In this document: piece by piece, positions 16,692 through 25,114 of the stretch
How positions within the stretch are numbered: the first letter of the stretch is position 1
How the letters are laid out: the number at the start of each line of letters is the position of its first letter
Origin: Streptococcus sanguinis
GTDB taxonomy: Bacteria > Bacillota > Bacilli > Lactobacillales > Streptococcaceae
DNA: 64,000 bases
Assembly: GCF_003943735.1 (NCBI RefSeq)
Contig: NZ_RJMV01000001.1
Location: 14,453-78,452 of the forward strand
Direction of reading: 5' to 3'
Program-made: the position numbers and the translations under genes
The notes under the pieces: model-generated
The model's input: the letters and a program-made list of their open reading frames with translations, nothing else
Databases searched by the model: none
Told to the model about the DNA's origin: nothing

Positions 16692-17536
16692 TTCTTCCAT
16701 CCTCCCATGAAGCGTTTTTTCAAATCCGCTGGCTTGTCCTGCTCTGATAAGAAGACCTTTCTCAGCTCTATCTCAAACTCATCCAAAGTCAAATCATGCT
16801 TGAAAATCCCATTGTGCGTAGTGGAAATCCCGCCGGTTTCTTCTGAAACGACAAAAGTAAAAGCATCGGATACTTCAGACAGGCCAATAGCTGCGCGGTG
16901 CCGGGTTCCAAACTCTTTAGAGATGCCGCTGCTTTCTGTCAGAGGCAGGTAGGCACAGGAAGCCGCAATCTTATTGTTTTTTATGATGACAGCTCCATCG
17001 TGCAATGGCGTATTTGGGATAAAAATGTTGATTAGCAGCTCTCCGGATACATCTGCATCCAAGGGGATTCCTGTTGCAATGTACTCCTGCAAGGTGCGGG
17101 TTCCCTGAATGGCCACCAAAGCCCCGATTTTCCGCGGACTCATATAGGCAACAGACTTGACAAAGGCTTGAACCATTTTTTCTTCGTTACTGATGGGCGT
17201 TGTAGAAAAAATATCTGTTGCTCGACCCAGCTTTTCCAATCCTGCCCGAATCTCAGGCGAGAAAATCACCACAGCCGCAATAACCCCGTAAGTGATGACC
17301 TGATTAATCAACCAAGAAATGGTGGTCAAGCCGATGATATTGGCAAAAAACTGTGCCAAGATAAAGAAGAGCACCCCGCGGACCAGAATCATAATCTTGG
17401 TACCGGCAATGGCCTTGATTAGATAATATAAAATCCATGCGACGATAGCGACGTCAATAATATTAATTACAATCCTCCAAGGGTCCGAAAACAAACTGGC
17501 CCAATATTGGAGATTGGTTAGTTGTTGAAAATTCAT
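16688..17536 (-). CDS. cdaA: Diadenylate cyclase CdaA
   Basis: 282 residues: three N-terminal membrane helices (IVINIIDVAIVAWILYYLI; MILVRGVLFFILAQFFANII; a third near 75-90), then the DAC domain with the catalytic DGA (HDGAVIIKNN) and RHR (GTRHRAAIG) motifs. It makes c-di-AMP from two ATP; c-di-AMP controls potassium transport and osmotic balance. Start at 17536 is set by AGGAAG; the upstream extension to 17611 has no ribosome site. It is coupled to cdaR by ATGA overlap. Confidence 0.96.
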   Translation of the reverse strand: MNFQQLTNLQYWASLFSDPWRIVINIIDVAIVAWILYYLIKAIAGTKIMILVRGVLFFILAQFFANIIGLTTISWLINQVITYGVIAAVVIFSPEIRAGLEKLGRATDIFSTTPISNEEKMVQAFVKSVAYMSPRKIGALVAIQGTRTLQEYIATGIPLDADVSGELLINIFIPNTPLHDGAVIIKNNKIAASCAYLPLTESSGISKEFGTRHRAAIGLSEVSDAFTFVVSEETGGISTTHNGIFKHDLTLDEFEIELRKVFLSEQDKPADLKKRFMGGWKK

Positions 17537-17703
17537 ACTTAGACTTCCTACTCCTCTACAAGCAAAGTCAAACAGCTGTAGCAACAAATCGAACTTATTA
17601 AATCTAGTCACAGCCTGATTTTATCTTGTAATTAGAGTTTACTCAATTAACTTCTCTCTTTTTATTTTACAGTGGGTCTTAATGCTTAAAGACTTACCAA
17701 CCC

Positions 17704-17712
17704 ATTATATCA
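17704..17712 (-). promoter_or_regulatory. Extended -10 promoter of cdaA-cdaR-glmM
   Basis: TGATATAAT on the minus strand, about 170 nt before the cdaA start, giving a long leader. The leader has a short hairpin GTCTT/AAGAC near 17676-17693. No riboswitch was recognised. Confidence 0.5.
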
Positions 17713-17752
17713 CGTTTGTCAATATTTTTCTGTAACCTTCTTTACTTTTTTA

Positions 17753-17761
17753 TGATAAAAT
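17753..17761 (+). promoter_or_regulatory. Extended -10 promoter of murT, leaderless layout
   Basis: TGATAAAAT ends 7 nt before the murT ATG, so transcription should start at or next to the start codon. There is no ribosome site. Confidence 0.55.
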
Positions 17762-17768
17762 ATTTCTT

Positions 17769-19112
17769 ATGAAGATAAATACAGCCTTGGGCCTCTTGGC
17801 AGGCAAGTCCTCCCACTTTGTTCTCAGCAAAATGGGACGCGGCTCGACTCTGCCGGGGAAAGTTGCCCTGACATTTGATAAGAATATTTTACAAAATCTA
17901 GCAAAGAACTATGAGGTCGTGGTTATTACCGGAACCAATGGGAAAACTCTGACTACAGCTCTGACAGTAGGCATTCTCAAGGAAGCCTTCGGAGAAGTGG
18001 TGACCAATCCCAGCGGTGCCAACATGATTACGGGGATTACGACAACCTTCCTGACTGCTAAAAAAGGCAAATCTGGTAAGAAAATCGCTGTGCTGGAAAT
18101 CGATGAAGCCAGCCTATCTCGGATTTGTGATTATATCAAGCCTAGCCTCTTCGTCTTTACCAATATTTTCCGCGACCAGATGGACCGCTATGGTGAGATT
18201 TACACGACCTACCAGATGATTCTGGATGCTGCAGCTAAAGTGCCAGAAGCAACTGTACTGATGAATGGGGACAGTCCTCTCTTTAACTCGGTCAGCCTGA
18301 AGAATCCTGTCCGCTACTATGGATTTGATACCGAGAAAGGACAGGCTCAGCTTGCTCATTACAATACAGAAGGCATCCTCTGTCCCAAGTGCGAGCATAT
18401 CCTCAAGTATGAGCTCAACACTTATGCCAATCTGGGAGCTTATACCTGTGAGGACTGTGGCTTCAAGCGTCCTAAGCTTGACTACAGCCTGACCGCTCTC
18501 AAAACGCTTGAGCATAACCGCTCGGCCTTTACCATTGATGGTCAAGACTATCAAATCAATATCGGAGGCCTTTATAATATCTACAATGCCTTGGCCGCTG
18601 TATCAGTAGCTCAATTCTTTGGTGTCGAGCCGGCTACTATCAAGGCTGGCTTTGACAAGAGCCGAGCTGTCTTTGGCCGTCAGGAAACCTTCAAAATTGG
18701 CGATAAGGAATGTACCTTGGTCTTGATTAAAAATCCAGTCGGTGCGACCCAAGCTTTAGATATGATTGGACTTGCGCCCTTTGACTTTAGTTTGTCCGTC
18801 CTCCTTAATGCCAACTATGCGGACGGCATTGATACCAGCTGGATTTGGGATGCTGACTTTGAGAAAATTCTAGACATGGAGATTCCTCATGTCATTGCAG
18901 GCGGTGTCCGCCACTCTGAGATTGCTCGTCGACTGCGGGTTACGGGCTATCCAGCAGATCAGATTACCGAAGTCAAGGATTTGGAAGCAGTGTTTAAGAC
19001 CATTGAACAGCAAGAAACCAAGCATGCCTATATCTTAGCAACTTATACTGCCATGCTGGAATTCCGCGAGTTGCTGGCAGAACGACAAGTGGTCAGAAAG
19101 GAGATGAACTAA
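17769..19112 (+). CDS. murT: Lipid II isoglutaminyl synthase, MurT subunit
   Basis: 447 residues. Mur-ligase central domain with ATP loop [13 protein letters not shown] near residue 55, a Cys4 zinc-ribbon insertion (CPKC and CEDC, near 200-225) that marks MurT, and the DUF1727 C-terminal domain. With GatD it amidates the D-glutamate of lipid II to D-isoglutamine, which is needed for cross-linking in streptococci. Its TAA overlaps the gatD ATG by one base, so the two subunits are coupled. The ATG lies directly at the expected transcription start, suggesting a leaderless mRNA. Confidence 0.96.
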   Translation: MKINTALGLLAGKSSHFVLSKMGRGSTLPGKVALTFDKNILQNLAKNYEVVVITGTNGKTLTTALTVGILKEAFGEVVTNPSGANMITGITTTFLTAKKGKSGKKIAVLEIDEASLSRICDYIKPSLFVFTNIFRDQMDRYGEIYTTYQMILDAAAKVPEATVLMNGDSPLFNSVSLKNPVRYYGFDTEKGQAQLAHYNTEGILCPKCEHILKYELNTYANLGAYTCEDCGFKRPKLDYSLTALKTLEHNRSAFTIDGQDYQINIGGLYNIYNALAAVSVAQFFGVEPATIKAGFDKSRAVFGRQETFKIGDKECTLVLIKNPVGATQALDMIGLAPFDFSLSVLLNANYADGIDTSWIWDADFEKILDMEIPHVIAGGVRHSEIARRLRVTGYPADQITEVKDLEAVFKTIEQQETKHAYILATYTAMLEFRELLAERQVVRKEMN

Positions 19113-19897
19113 TGGTATACAGATCCCTCACTTCTCCTGAAAACCAGGACTATTGCTATGATATAAAGATTGCTCATCTCTATGGCAATCTCATGAATAC
19201 CTACGGTGACAACGGCAATGTCCTCATGCTCAAGTATGTGGCTGAAAAGCTAGGCGCTAGAGTTGAAGTCGATATCGTCTCTCTAGAAGATGACTTTGAC
19301 AAGGACAGCTACGACATCGTCTTCTTTGGCGGAGGTCAAGACTATGAGCAAACGATCGTGGCTCGTGACTTGCCAGCTAAAAAAGAAGCTTTGGAAAGCT
19401 TTATTAATGAAAACGGCGTAGTGCTAGCTATCTGCGGTGGCTTCCAACTTTTAGGCCAATACTATATCGAGGCTTCTGGCCGTCGAATTGAAGGTCTGGG
19501 CATCATGGGTCACTATACCCTCAACCAGACCAAAAACCGCTATATCGGTGACATCAAGATTCATAACGAAGAATTCGATGAAACCTACTATGGCTTTGAA
19601 AATCACCAAGGACGGACTTTCCTCGCTGACAATGAAAAACCTCTGGGCAAAGTCGTCTATGGAAATGGCAACAACCAAGAGGATGGTTGCGAAGGCGTTC
19701 ATTATAAAAATGTCTTTGGCTCCTACTTCCACGGTCCTATCTTGTCCCGCAATGCGAACTTGGCCTACCGTCTGGTGACCACTGCTCTGAAAAACAAGTA
19801 TGGCTCAGATATTAAACTGGCCGTTTATGAAGATATCCTAGTCCAAGAAATCCCAGAAGAATACGGAGATATCAAGAGCAAGGCTGAGTTTGAATAG
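19112..19897 (+). CDS. gatD: Lipid II isoglutaminyl synthase, GatD glutaminase subunit
   Basis: 261 residues of class I glutamine amidotransferase type: [18 protein letters not shown] near the N-terminus, the nucleophile cysteine in [12 protein letters not shown] (about residue 109), and the catalytic histidine in [12 protein letters not shown] (about 208). It frees ammonia from glutamine and passes it to MurT. CobB/CobQ-like cobyric acid synthase annotation is a known confusion; the murT neighbour settles it. Confidence 0.96.
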   Translation: MVYRSLTSPENQDYCYDIKIAHLYGNLMNTYGDNGNVLMLKYVAEKLGARVEVDIVSLEDDFDKDSYDIVFFGGGQDYEQTIVARDLPAKKEALESFINENGVVLAICGGFQLLGQYYIEASGRRIEGLGIMGHYTLNQTKNRYIGDIKIHNEEFDETYYGFENHQGRTFLADNEKPLGKVVYGNGNNQEDGCEGVHYKNVFGSYFHGPILSRNANLAYRLVTTALKNKYGSDIKLAVYEDILVQEIPEEYGDIKSKAEFE

Positions 19898-19915
19898 ATA
19901 AAAAGGAGAATCACT

Positions 19916-20173
19916 ATGAAAGAAAAATTGCATTATATCCTACTTTTAATTACCATTCTATTGGTTGCTGGTATTTCCTTGGCCAATATGCAGAGTGTCA
20001 ATGTTAGCTTTATCTTGTTTAGCTTCAAACTTCCCTTAATCATATTGATTTTGGTTTCAGTGCTCCTAGGATCCGTCACGACCTTTCTCATCAGCATGGT
20101 GAAAAACTTCTCGCTGAAAAAAGAGCTTAAGAAAACTAAAGAAGCACTTAAAAATTCCCATACAGAAAACTAG
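19916..20173 (+). CDS. LapA/DUF1049 family small membrane protein
   Basis: 85 residues with two membrane helices (YILLLITILLVAGISLAN and LPLIILILVSVLLGSVTTFLI) and a basic coiled C-terminal tail (KKELKKTKEALKNS). NMQSVNVSFILF between the helices is the usual LapA-domain block. In E. coli LapA takes part in control of lipopolysaccharide assembly; the role in Gram-positives is unknown. It has a good ribosome site (AAAAGGAG) 18 nt after gatD and is the last gene before a terminator. Confidence 0.8.
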   Translation: MKEKLHYILLLITILLVAGISLANMQSVNVSFILFSFKLPLIILILVSVLLGSVTTFLISMVKNFSLKKELKKTKEALKNSHTEN

Positions 20174-20203
20174 GTTGGAAATCACTCCAGCCTAGTTTTT
20201 TTG
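20168..20203. terminator. Terminator after the lapA-like gene
   Basis: AACTAGGTTGGA/TCCAGCCTAGTT hairpin with one wobble, followed by T7. It overlaps the end of the convergent MFS gene. Confidence 0.85.
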
Positions 20204-21373
20204 TATTTTCTTTTGATAAAGGTAGGAAATCAAAGCCAATCCCATCACTCCAAAACCAATTAGGAGAAAGGAAAAGGTATGGACACTCTGCAGAACAGTC
20301 ATCAGAAAAGTCGCAGGAGGCATGAAAAGAATTGCCAGCGTGTAGATTGTTGAGAAAACGCGGCCTAGATACTGCTTGTCCACCTTGGTCTGAACCTGGC
20401 TGAAGAAATGAATATTGAAAACAGTCATAAAGAGCTCGCAGATAAGATTACCAGAATAGGAGAAATATGGATGAACCGGTAGCAAGGCAGAGATGCCCAT
20501 GACTGCGACTCCAACACCAGTCAATAGCAGAGCTAGGAGTAGATTTCCCATAGTGGCCTTAACCTTGCTGGCTAGAATGGCTCCGATGATTGAGCCTATA
20601 GCACCCAAACTCAGAATGCTTGCATAAGAGCCGGTCTTACCGTAGAGCTGATTGGTGAAAGGCAATAGATAATTAAAGGCCGCAAAGAAAAAGTTGACTG
20701 CAGAAGCTACCAAAAGCAGAAAGAAGATTTCTTTTTGCTGACGGATATAAACTAAACCTTCCTTGATATCTCTCAGGATATTTCCAAAATTGATGGGAGA
20801 CTTCTGCTTGCTTGGCTCATGATTAGGCAGAAAGTAAACCAAGGCAAAAGCCAGAAAGAAGCTAAGAGCATCCAGCTGAAGAGTCACGCGCAGATTTGCA
20901 TACTGCATCACGATAAAAGACAAAACTGGAGCTGAGACACTGATAACCTGCAAGGCCAATTCCAGATGAGAATTGTAGGTTACAATGTCTTCCTTGTCCA
21001 CAATTTCGGTAATATAAGACTTATTAGCTGGCCGAGAAAAAGCAAAGGCTATAGCCTGAACCACATTAGCAAAAATCAGCGCTCCAATCATGAGCTGGTC
21101 ATTTGAAATAAAAGAAATCAATAGACAAAGACCGGCACAAATCAAATCTGCTACCATCAGCACCTTACGTCTGGAAAAGCGGTCCGTAATGGCCCCACCC
21201 AAAGGATTAAATAAGATAGAAGTGACTAGCTCCGATATCTGGTAAATGCCCAAGACCGTCTGTCCCAGAGCTCCCAAAGAAGCAAGCCAGATGCTATTTC
21301 CATAGTCATAAAGCATATTCCCAATTTTATTAATAGCAGCCCGTGTAATCAGCTGTGCTGCCTGTCGATTCAT
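20192..21373 (-). CDS. MFS family transporter
   Basis: 393 residues with about twelve hydrophobic helices. The motif-A-like loop GGAITDRFSRRKVLM after helix 2 and a basic C-terminus (YLYQKKIQKN) mark a major facilitator exporter of the macrolide-efflux/multidrug kind (MFS_3-like). Start at 21373 follows AAGGAGG; the ORF can be extended to 21391, but that would swallow the ribosome site. It lies directly downstream of, and in the same direction as, an Rgg-type regulator, which probably controls it. A large hairpin covers its ribosome site. Substrate unknown. Confidence 0.87.
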   Translation of the reverse strand: MNRQAAQLITRAAINKIGNMLYDYGNSIWLASLGALGQTVLGIYQISELVTSILFNPLGGAITDRFSRRKVLMVADLICAGLCLLISFISNDQLMIGALIFANVVQAIAFAFSRPANKSYITEIVDKEDIVTYNSHLELALQVISVSAPVLSFIVMQYANLRVTLQLDALSFFLAFALVYFLPNHEPSKQKSPINFGNILRDIKEGLVYIRQQKEIFFLLLVASAVNFFFAAFNYLLPFTNQLYGKTGSYASILSLGAIGSIIGAILASKVKATMGNLLLALLLTGVGVAVMGISALLPVHPYFSYSGNLICELFMTVFNIHFFSQVQTKVDKQYLGRVFSTIYTLAILFMPPATFLMTVLQSVHTFSFLLIGFGVMGLALISYLYQKKIQKN

Positions 21374-21380
21374 AAAAATA

Positions 21381-21424
21381 CCTCCTTCCATTTCTGAAAC
21401 TATTGTATCAGGAATGGAGGGAGG
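21381..21424 (-). promoter_or_regulatory. Large hairpin over the MFS gene ribosome-binding site
   Basis: Arms 21381-21397 and 21408-21424 pair at 15 of 17 positions around a 10-nt loop. In the minus-strand mRNA the second arm contains AAGGAGG, the ribosome site of the MFS gene, followed by TATTTTTATG. It could be a site-hiding hairpin or an intrinsic terminator/attenuator. Confidence 0.65.
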
Positions 21425-21451
21425 TTCTTTATTTTTCCCATATTTGGGAAA

Positions 21452-22315
21452 TTATACTTTTACAAACTTATCGAAATGCTCTTGATAATAGGCGACTTGC
21501 TCAGGTAAATTCAGCACTTCAAAGATGTGCATGGCTTCCTGCATTTGCTTGATTCCCTGCTTCTTCTGTCCCTTCTGATAAGCCGCAAAACCCTTGAGAT
21601 AGAGGAACACATTGCGTTCATAGAGTTTGATGCCCTTGCCAATGATTTTCTCTACGTAAGCCTCAAAATAACTAGCCTTATCAAAAGAACAACTTTCCAA
21701 ACAATGCTGGTAACAATTGAGGGCTAAAATCAAGACTAGTCTCTTATGGCGACCGATTTCTTTGTAGTAGTCCTCCCGCTCCATAACTTCCTTGCCCAGA
21801 CGGTAGACATAGTCCACATCATAGAAGCTATAGAGATTGCCAAAAAGAATCAGCTCATACATAGTCCAGTCTTCCACTTGGAAAAGATAATCAGCCACCT
21901 TATCTAAATCCTCTTGCCTCATGCGAAACTGGCTGTCTCGCTGACAAATCAAGCCCTGCATCAAAATCCAATTCAGCTCATAGTAAAGAGGCGCACTGCT
22001 GACCTTGGCCTTTTCCAACTGCTCCGCTTGCAAGTCTTGAAATCCCTTGATGTCATTTGAGTAGTAAAGAGGGATAATTTTACCCATCATGGCCACGTGC
22101 TCGTGCTGCTGGAAATTCCGTGCCTTGTCTATAAAATTTTCAAGAGTCACATGAATATTATCCAAGAGATCTAAAAATTTCGAGAGGGTCATGTCCGACT
22201 CACCCAGCTCAAAACGAGACAGCTGAGAGGTCGAGCAAACCTGACCAGCCGCTTCCTTCAATGAATAATGTCCATTTAAACGAAAATCACGAAAAACTTT
22301 GCCTAAATCTTCCAT
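21452..22315 (-). CDS. Rgg/GadR/MutR family transcriptional regulator
   Basis: 287 residues: N-terminal helix-turn-helix (FRLNGHYSLKEAAGQVCSTSQLSRFELGESDMTLSKFLDLL, about 10-50) and a long alpha-helical TPR-like C-terminal region typical of Rgg proteins, which bind short hydrophobic peptides in many streptococci. YHYSL/SQLSRFE are the family hallmarks. No short hydrophobic peptide gene was found beside it. The next gene, 78 nt downstream in the same direction, is an MFS exporter, its likely target. Confidence 0.9.
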   Translation of the reverse strand: MEDLGKVFRDFRLNGHYSLKEAAGQVCSTSQLSRFELGESDMTLSKFLDLLDNIHVTLENFIDKARNFQQHEHVAMMGKIIPLYYSNDIKGFQDLQAEQLEKAKVSSAPLYYELNWILMQGLICQRDSQFRMRQEDLDKVADYLFQVEDWTMYELILFGNLYSFYDVDYVYRLGKEVMEREDYYKEIGRHKRLVLILALNCYQHCLESCSFDKASYFEAYVEKIIGKGIKLYERNVFLYLKGFAAYQKGQKKQGIKQMQEAMHIFEVLNLPEQVAYYQEHFDKFVKV

Positions 22316-22749
22316 TTGTTTACCACTTCAATTCCTTTAATTACTGTTTCGCTTCCCTAGTCGCTCTTTCAAAACTACCTTCACCGCCCCTTGTTCGGAT
22401 TTTATTTTCAGACGAGGCTCTTTTCGGCAAAATCTTATTGGCTGAAAATCGGAAAAAGCAGATTCTGCTAAAAGAACTCGTCAGAAAATAGAAAGTTCGG
22501 GATTTGCTCTCAGACCAACCGTCAGAAAATCTGACAGAGTCATTTTGCTCCAAAATAGCTTTTCAGAAAATCTGACGGACTGACTTTTCTCTAAAAGAAC
22601 TTAGATTGCATGAAGAATAGTTTATTTTCCTCGAAAAAATCTCAGAACACATGTAAAAATTCGTTTTTTACTCTTTTTTGGCTGATTTCACATGTGAATT
22701 AAGCATTTTGAGCTCTAAGAAGCTCATTTCTCACAGAAACTGCATACTC
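22316..22749. repeat. 434-bp gene-free region with GTCAGA palindromes
   Basis: Region between the Rgg gene and the ABC-F gene. It holds GTCAGAAAATCTGAC (22521-22535), TCAGAAAATCTGA (22563-22575) and partial copies near 22407 and 22480, plus two ACATGT boxes near 22652 and 22690. No ribosome site or convincing small gene was seen. A 70-residue minus-strand reading frame at 22341-22553 is low complexity and was not called. Confidence 0.5.
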
Positions 22750-24645
22750 CTACACCTTCTCCGCCAGTTCTTCCCATTCTAGCATGGCTTCTTCTTGGGC
22801 GGCGGTCAGCTGGTCGATTTGCTGCTGGCTCTCCATGAGTTCACTGGCGTCGTTGGTAGCCTGCATGGCTTCCTGAAGCTGACTAATCTGACTGTCCAAG
22901 TCCTCGATTTGCGCTTCCAATTGCTCTAGGCGGCGGGCCAGCCGGCGCTGTTCTTTCTGGTTTTCCTTTTGAAGCTGATAGTCATTGGCAGGGGCAGGCT
23001 TATCTAAATCAACCTGCTCCGTCTCCTCACGCAAGGCTTCCTGCTCTGCCTTTTTCTCCAGATAGTAGTCATAATCACCCAGATAAAGGGTGGAGCCTGT
23101 CTCAGAGAGCTCGATAATCTGAGTGGCCACGCGATTGATAAAGTAACGGTCATGGCTGACAAAGAGCAGGGTGCCGTCAAAGTCAATCAGGGCATTTTCC
23201 AGCACTTCCTTGCTGTCAATGTCCAGGTGGTTGGTCGGCTCGTCTAGGATGAGGAAGTTGTTGTTTTCCATAGACAGCTTGGCTAGAAGCAGGCGTGCTC
23301 GCTCTCCACCTGATAGCATGCCGACAGACTTCTTGACATCGTCCCCCGAGAAGAGGAAAGCGCCTAAGCGATTGCGAATTTCGACCTCTGGCGTCAGCTT
23401 GAAGTCATTCCATAGCTCATCGAGAACCGTATTGCTGGGAGTCAGTTTGCTCTGGGTCTGGTCATAGTAGCCCACTTCCACATTAGCCCCCAGCTGCTCC
23501 TTGCCTCTGATGAAGGGCACTTGCCCGATTAGTGATTTAATCAAGGTCGTCTTTCCAATCCCATTTGGCCCGACAATAGCTACCGCATTGAACTTGCGAA
23601 TATCAAGGTTAATCGGCTCCGACAGGACTTCCTCGCCATAGCCAATAGCCGCATCTTCCAGGGTCAGAACAACATTGCCCGAAACTTTATCAGATTTGAA
23701 GGTCATATTAGCCGAGCGGCTGCCGGTCTCCGGCTTGTCCAAACGCTCCATCTTTTCCAGCTGCTTACGACGGGACTGAGCCCGCTTGGTAGTGGAAGCC
23801 CGAACCAGATTGCGATTGACAAAGTCCTCCAGCGCAGCGATTTCTTTCTGTTGCTTTTCATAGTTCTTGGCTTCAGTGGCCAGCTTTTGCTCCTTTTGGA
23901 CCACGAAGGTAGAGTAATTGCCCACATAGCGATCCAAGGAATGCTTGGTCAAGTCCAGCGTGATGGTCGCAACCTTGTCTAGGAAATAGCGGTCGTGGCT
24001 GACGATGATCAGGGCACCGCTGTAGTTGATTAAGTAAGTCTCCAGCCAGGCAATGGTCTCGATATCCAAGTGGTTGGTCGGCTCGTCCAGTACCAGCAGT
24101 TCTGGCTTTTCCAAAAGCATCTTAGCCAGAGCCAGCCGGGTATTCTGCCCTCCTGAAAGCTCAGAAATCTTCATCTGCCACATGGACTGGTCAAACTTGA
24201 AGCCATTCAAAATCGCTCGAATATCGGCCTCGTAGGTAAAACCACCTTTCTGGCGAAAGTCCTCTGACAGCTGGTCGTACTGGGTCATGAGAGCAGTCAG
24301 GTCTTCCCCTGACAATTCTCCCATTTGTAGCTCCATCTGCCGCAAGCGCTTCTCTTGCTGACGTAAACTATCAAAGACCAGCAGCATCTCGTCGTAGATG
24401 GTATTCTCCGACTCAAAGCGGCTGTCCTGAGCCAGATAGGACAGAGACAGGTCTCTTTTTTTATTGATCTGACCAGAAGTAGGCTCTTCCTCACCCACCA
24501 AAATCTTGAGCAGGGTTGACTTCCCAGCTCCATTTTTACCAACGAGGGCAATCCGATCGCCCTCATCCACCTGCAGGTTAATATTGTCAAAAAGAAGCTC
24601 CCCTGCAAAAGAGCGCTCAATCTTGCTTGCTTGTAAAATAATCAT
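22750..24645 (-). CDS. ABC-F family ATP-binding protein (ribosome-associated type)
   Basis: 631 residues, two ABC domains and no membrane part. First domain: Walker A GKNGAGKST, signature LSGGQNTRLAL, Walker B LLVLDEPTNHLD. Second: GPNGIGKTT, LSGGERARLLL, FLILDEPTNHLD. A basic interdomain linker (RASTTKRAQSRRKQLEKMERL) and a C-terminal coiled coil (QLEAQIEDLDSQISQLQEAM) are present, as in YdiF/Uup-type proteins. ABC-F proteins act on the ribosome E site or resolve stalled translation; some give antibiotic resistance, but nothing here points to that. The ATG at 24645 lies 7 nt after an extended -10 and has no ribosome site. An upstream in-frame GTG at 24675 is less likely. Confidence 0.9.
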   Translation of the reverse strand: MIILQASKIERSFAGELLFDNINLQVDEGDRIALVGKNGAGKSTLLKILVGEEEPTSGQINKKRDLSLSYLAQDSRFESENTIYDEMLLVFDSLRQQEKRLRQMELQMGELSGEDLTALMTQYDQLSEDFRQKGGFTYEADIRAILNGFKFDQSMWQMKISELSGGQNTRLALAKMLLEKPELLVLDEPTNHLDIETIAWLETYLINYSGALIIVSHDRYFLDKVATITLDLTKHSLDRYVGNYSTFVVQKEQKLATEAKNYEKQQKEIAALEDFVNRNLVRASTTKRAQSRRKQLEKMERLDKPETGSRSANMTFKSDKVSGNVVLTLEDAAIGYGEEVLSEPINLDIRKFNAVAIVGPNGIGKTTLIKSLIGQVPFIRGKEQLGANVEVGYYDQTQSKLTPSNTVLDELWNDFKLTPEVEIRNRLGAFLFSGDDVKKSVGMLSGGERARLLLAKLSMENNNFLILDEPTNHLDIDSKEVLENALIDFDGTLLFVSHDRYFINRVATQIIELSETGSTLYLGDYDYYLEKKAEQEALREETEQVDLDKPAPANDYQLQKENQKEQRRLARRLEQLEAQIEDLDSQISQLQEAMQATNDASELMESQQQIDQLTAAQEEAMLEWEELAEKV

Positions 24646-24651
24646 AAGACC

Positions 24652-24660
24652 ATTATAGCA
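24652..24660 (-). promoter_or_regulatory. Extended -10 promoter of the ABC-F gene, leaderless layout
   Basis: TGCTATAAT on the minus strand with only 6 nt between the -10 and the ATG. This predicts a transcript starting at the start codon. Confidence 0.6.
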
Positions 24661-24716
24661 GATTTCCAGAAGCACAGCTATCAGAATTCGAGAGAAAGCG
24701 AACTCAGCTCCCCAAA

Positions 24717-24746
24717 AGAAAAAAGGCAGTCATATCAGACTGCCTT
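24717..24746 (-). terminator. Terminator after the 121-residue membrane protein gene
   Basis: Perfect AAGGCAGTC/GACTGCCTT stem, 6-nt loop and T-rich tail on the minus strand, overlapping the stop codon. Confidence 0.85.
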
Positions 24747-25110
24747 ACATAAAACTATTGAGAATGGATTGATTCTGCAAAATCAGATAAATTCCCAGCA
24801 GAATCAGAACCACAAAGACAACAAATTTAATCATTCCCTTGATCAGACGAATAACCAAAAGGATAATCATGGATCCAACTAACCACATAAAGGCGGAATT
24901 GTGAAAAAATCCCTGAACTGCCTCAATATTCTGGCCGAAGAAGACCTGAATGGGCGCCGGAACATGATTTTCCCAAGCCGCTGTCACTCCTAGCTGGTTG
25001 GCAATCTCATTGCCGCTTTTCCATAACCAGACAAAGATTCCTGAGTTAAAAACAAAGAGAAAAACTTGCTCTGGAAAGTGTCGAATCAAGTAAAAAATAG
25101 ATTTTAACAT
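24745..25110 (-). CDS. Unrecognised membrane protein (121 aa)
   Basis: Not recognised. It has one hydrophobic segment near residues 15-32 (VFLFVFNSGIFVWLW), a polar middle of about 45 residues (WENHVPAPIQVFFGQN), and two near 73-112 (AFMWLVGSMIILLVIRLI; FVVFVVLILLGIYLIL). It begins 4 nt after the matrixin-like protease gene stop and ends in a terminator, so the two are co-transcribed and may act together, for example as substrate, immunity or anchor. That link is inference. Confidence 0.7.
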   Translation of the reverse strand: MLKSIFYLIRHFPEQVFLFVFNSGIFVWLWKSGNEIANQLGVTAAWENHVPAPIQVFFGQNIEAVQGFFHNSAFMWLVGSMIILLVIRLIKGMIKFVVFVVLILLGIYLILQNQSILNSFM

Positions 25111-25114
25111 AGGC

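Noticed and set aside
17537..17703. Riboswitch in the long cdaA leader
   Set aside because: Only a short weak hairpin was found; no known riboswitch core could be recognised.
22341..22553. 70-codon minus-strand frame in the gap upstream of rgg
   Set aside because: No ribosome site; composition follows the GTCAGA repeats; kept only as a repeat region.
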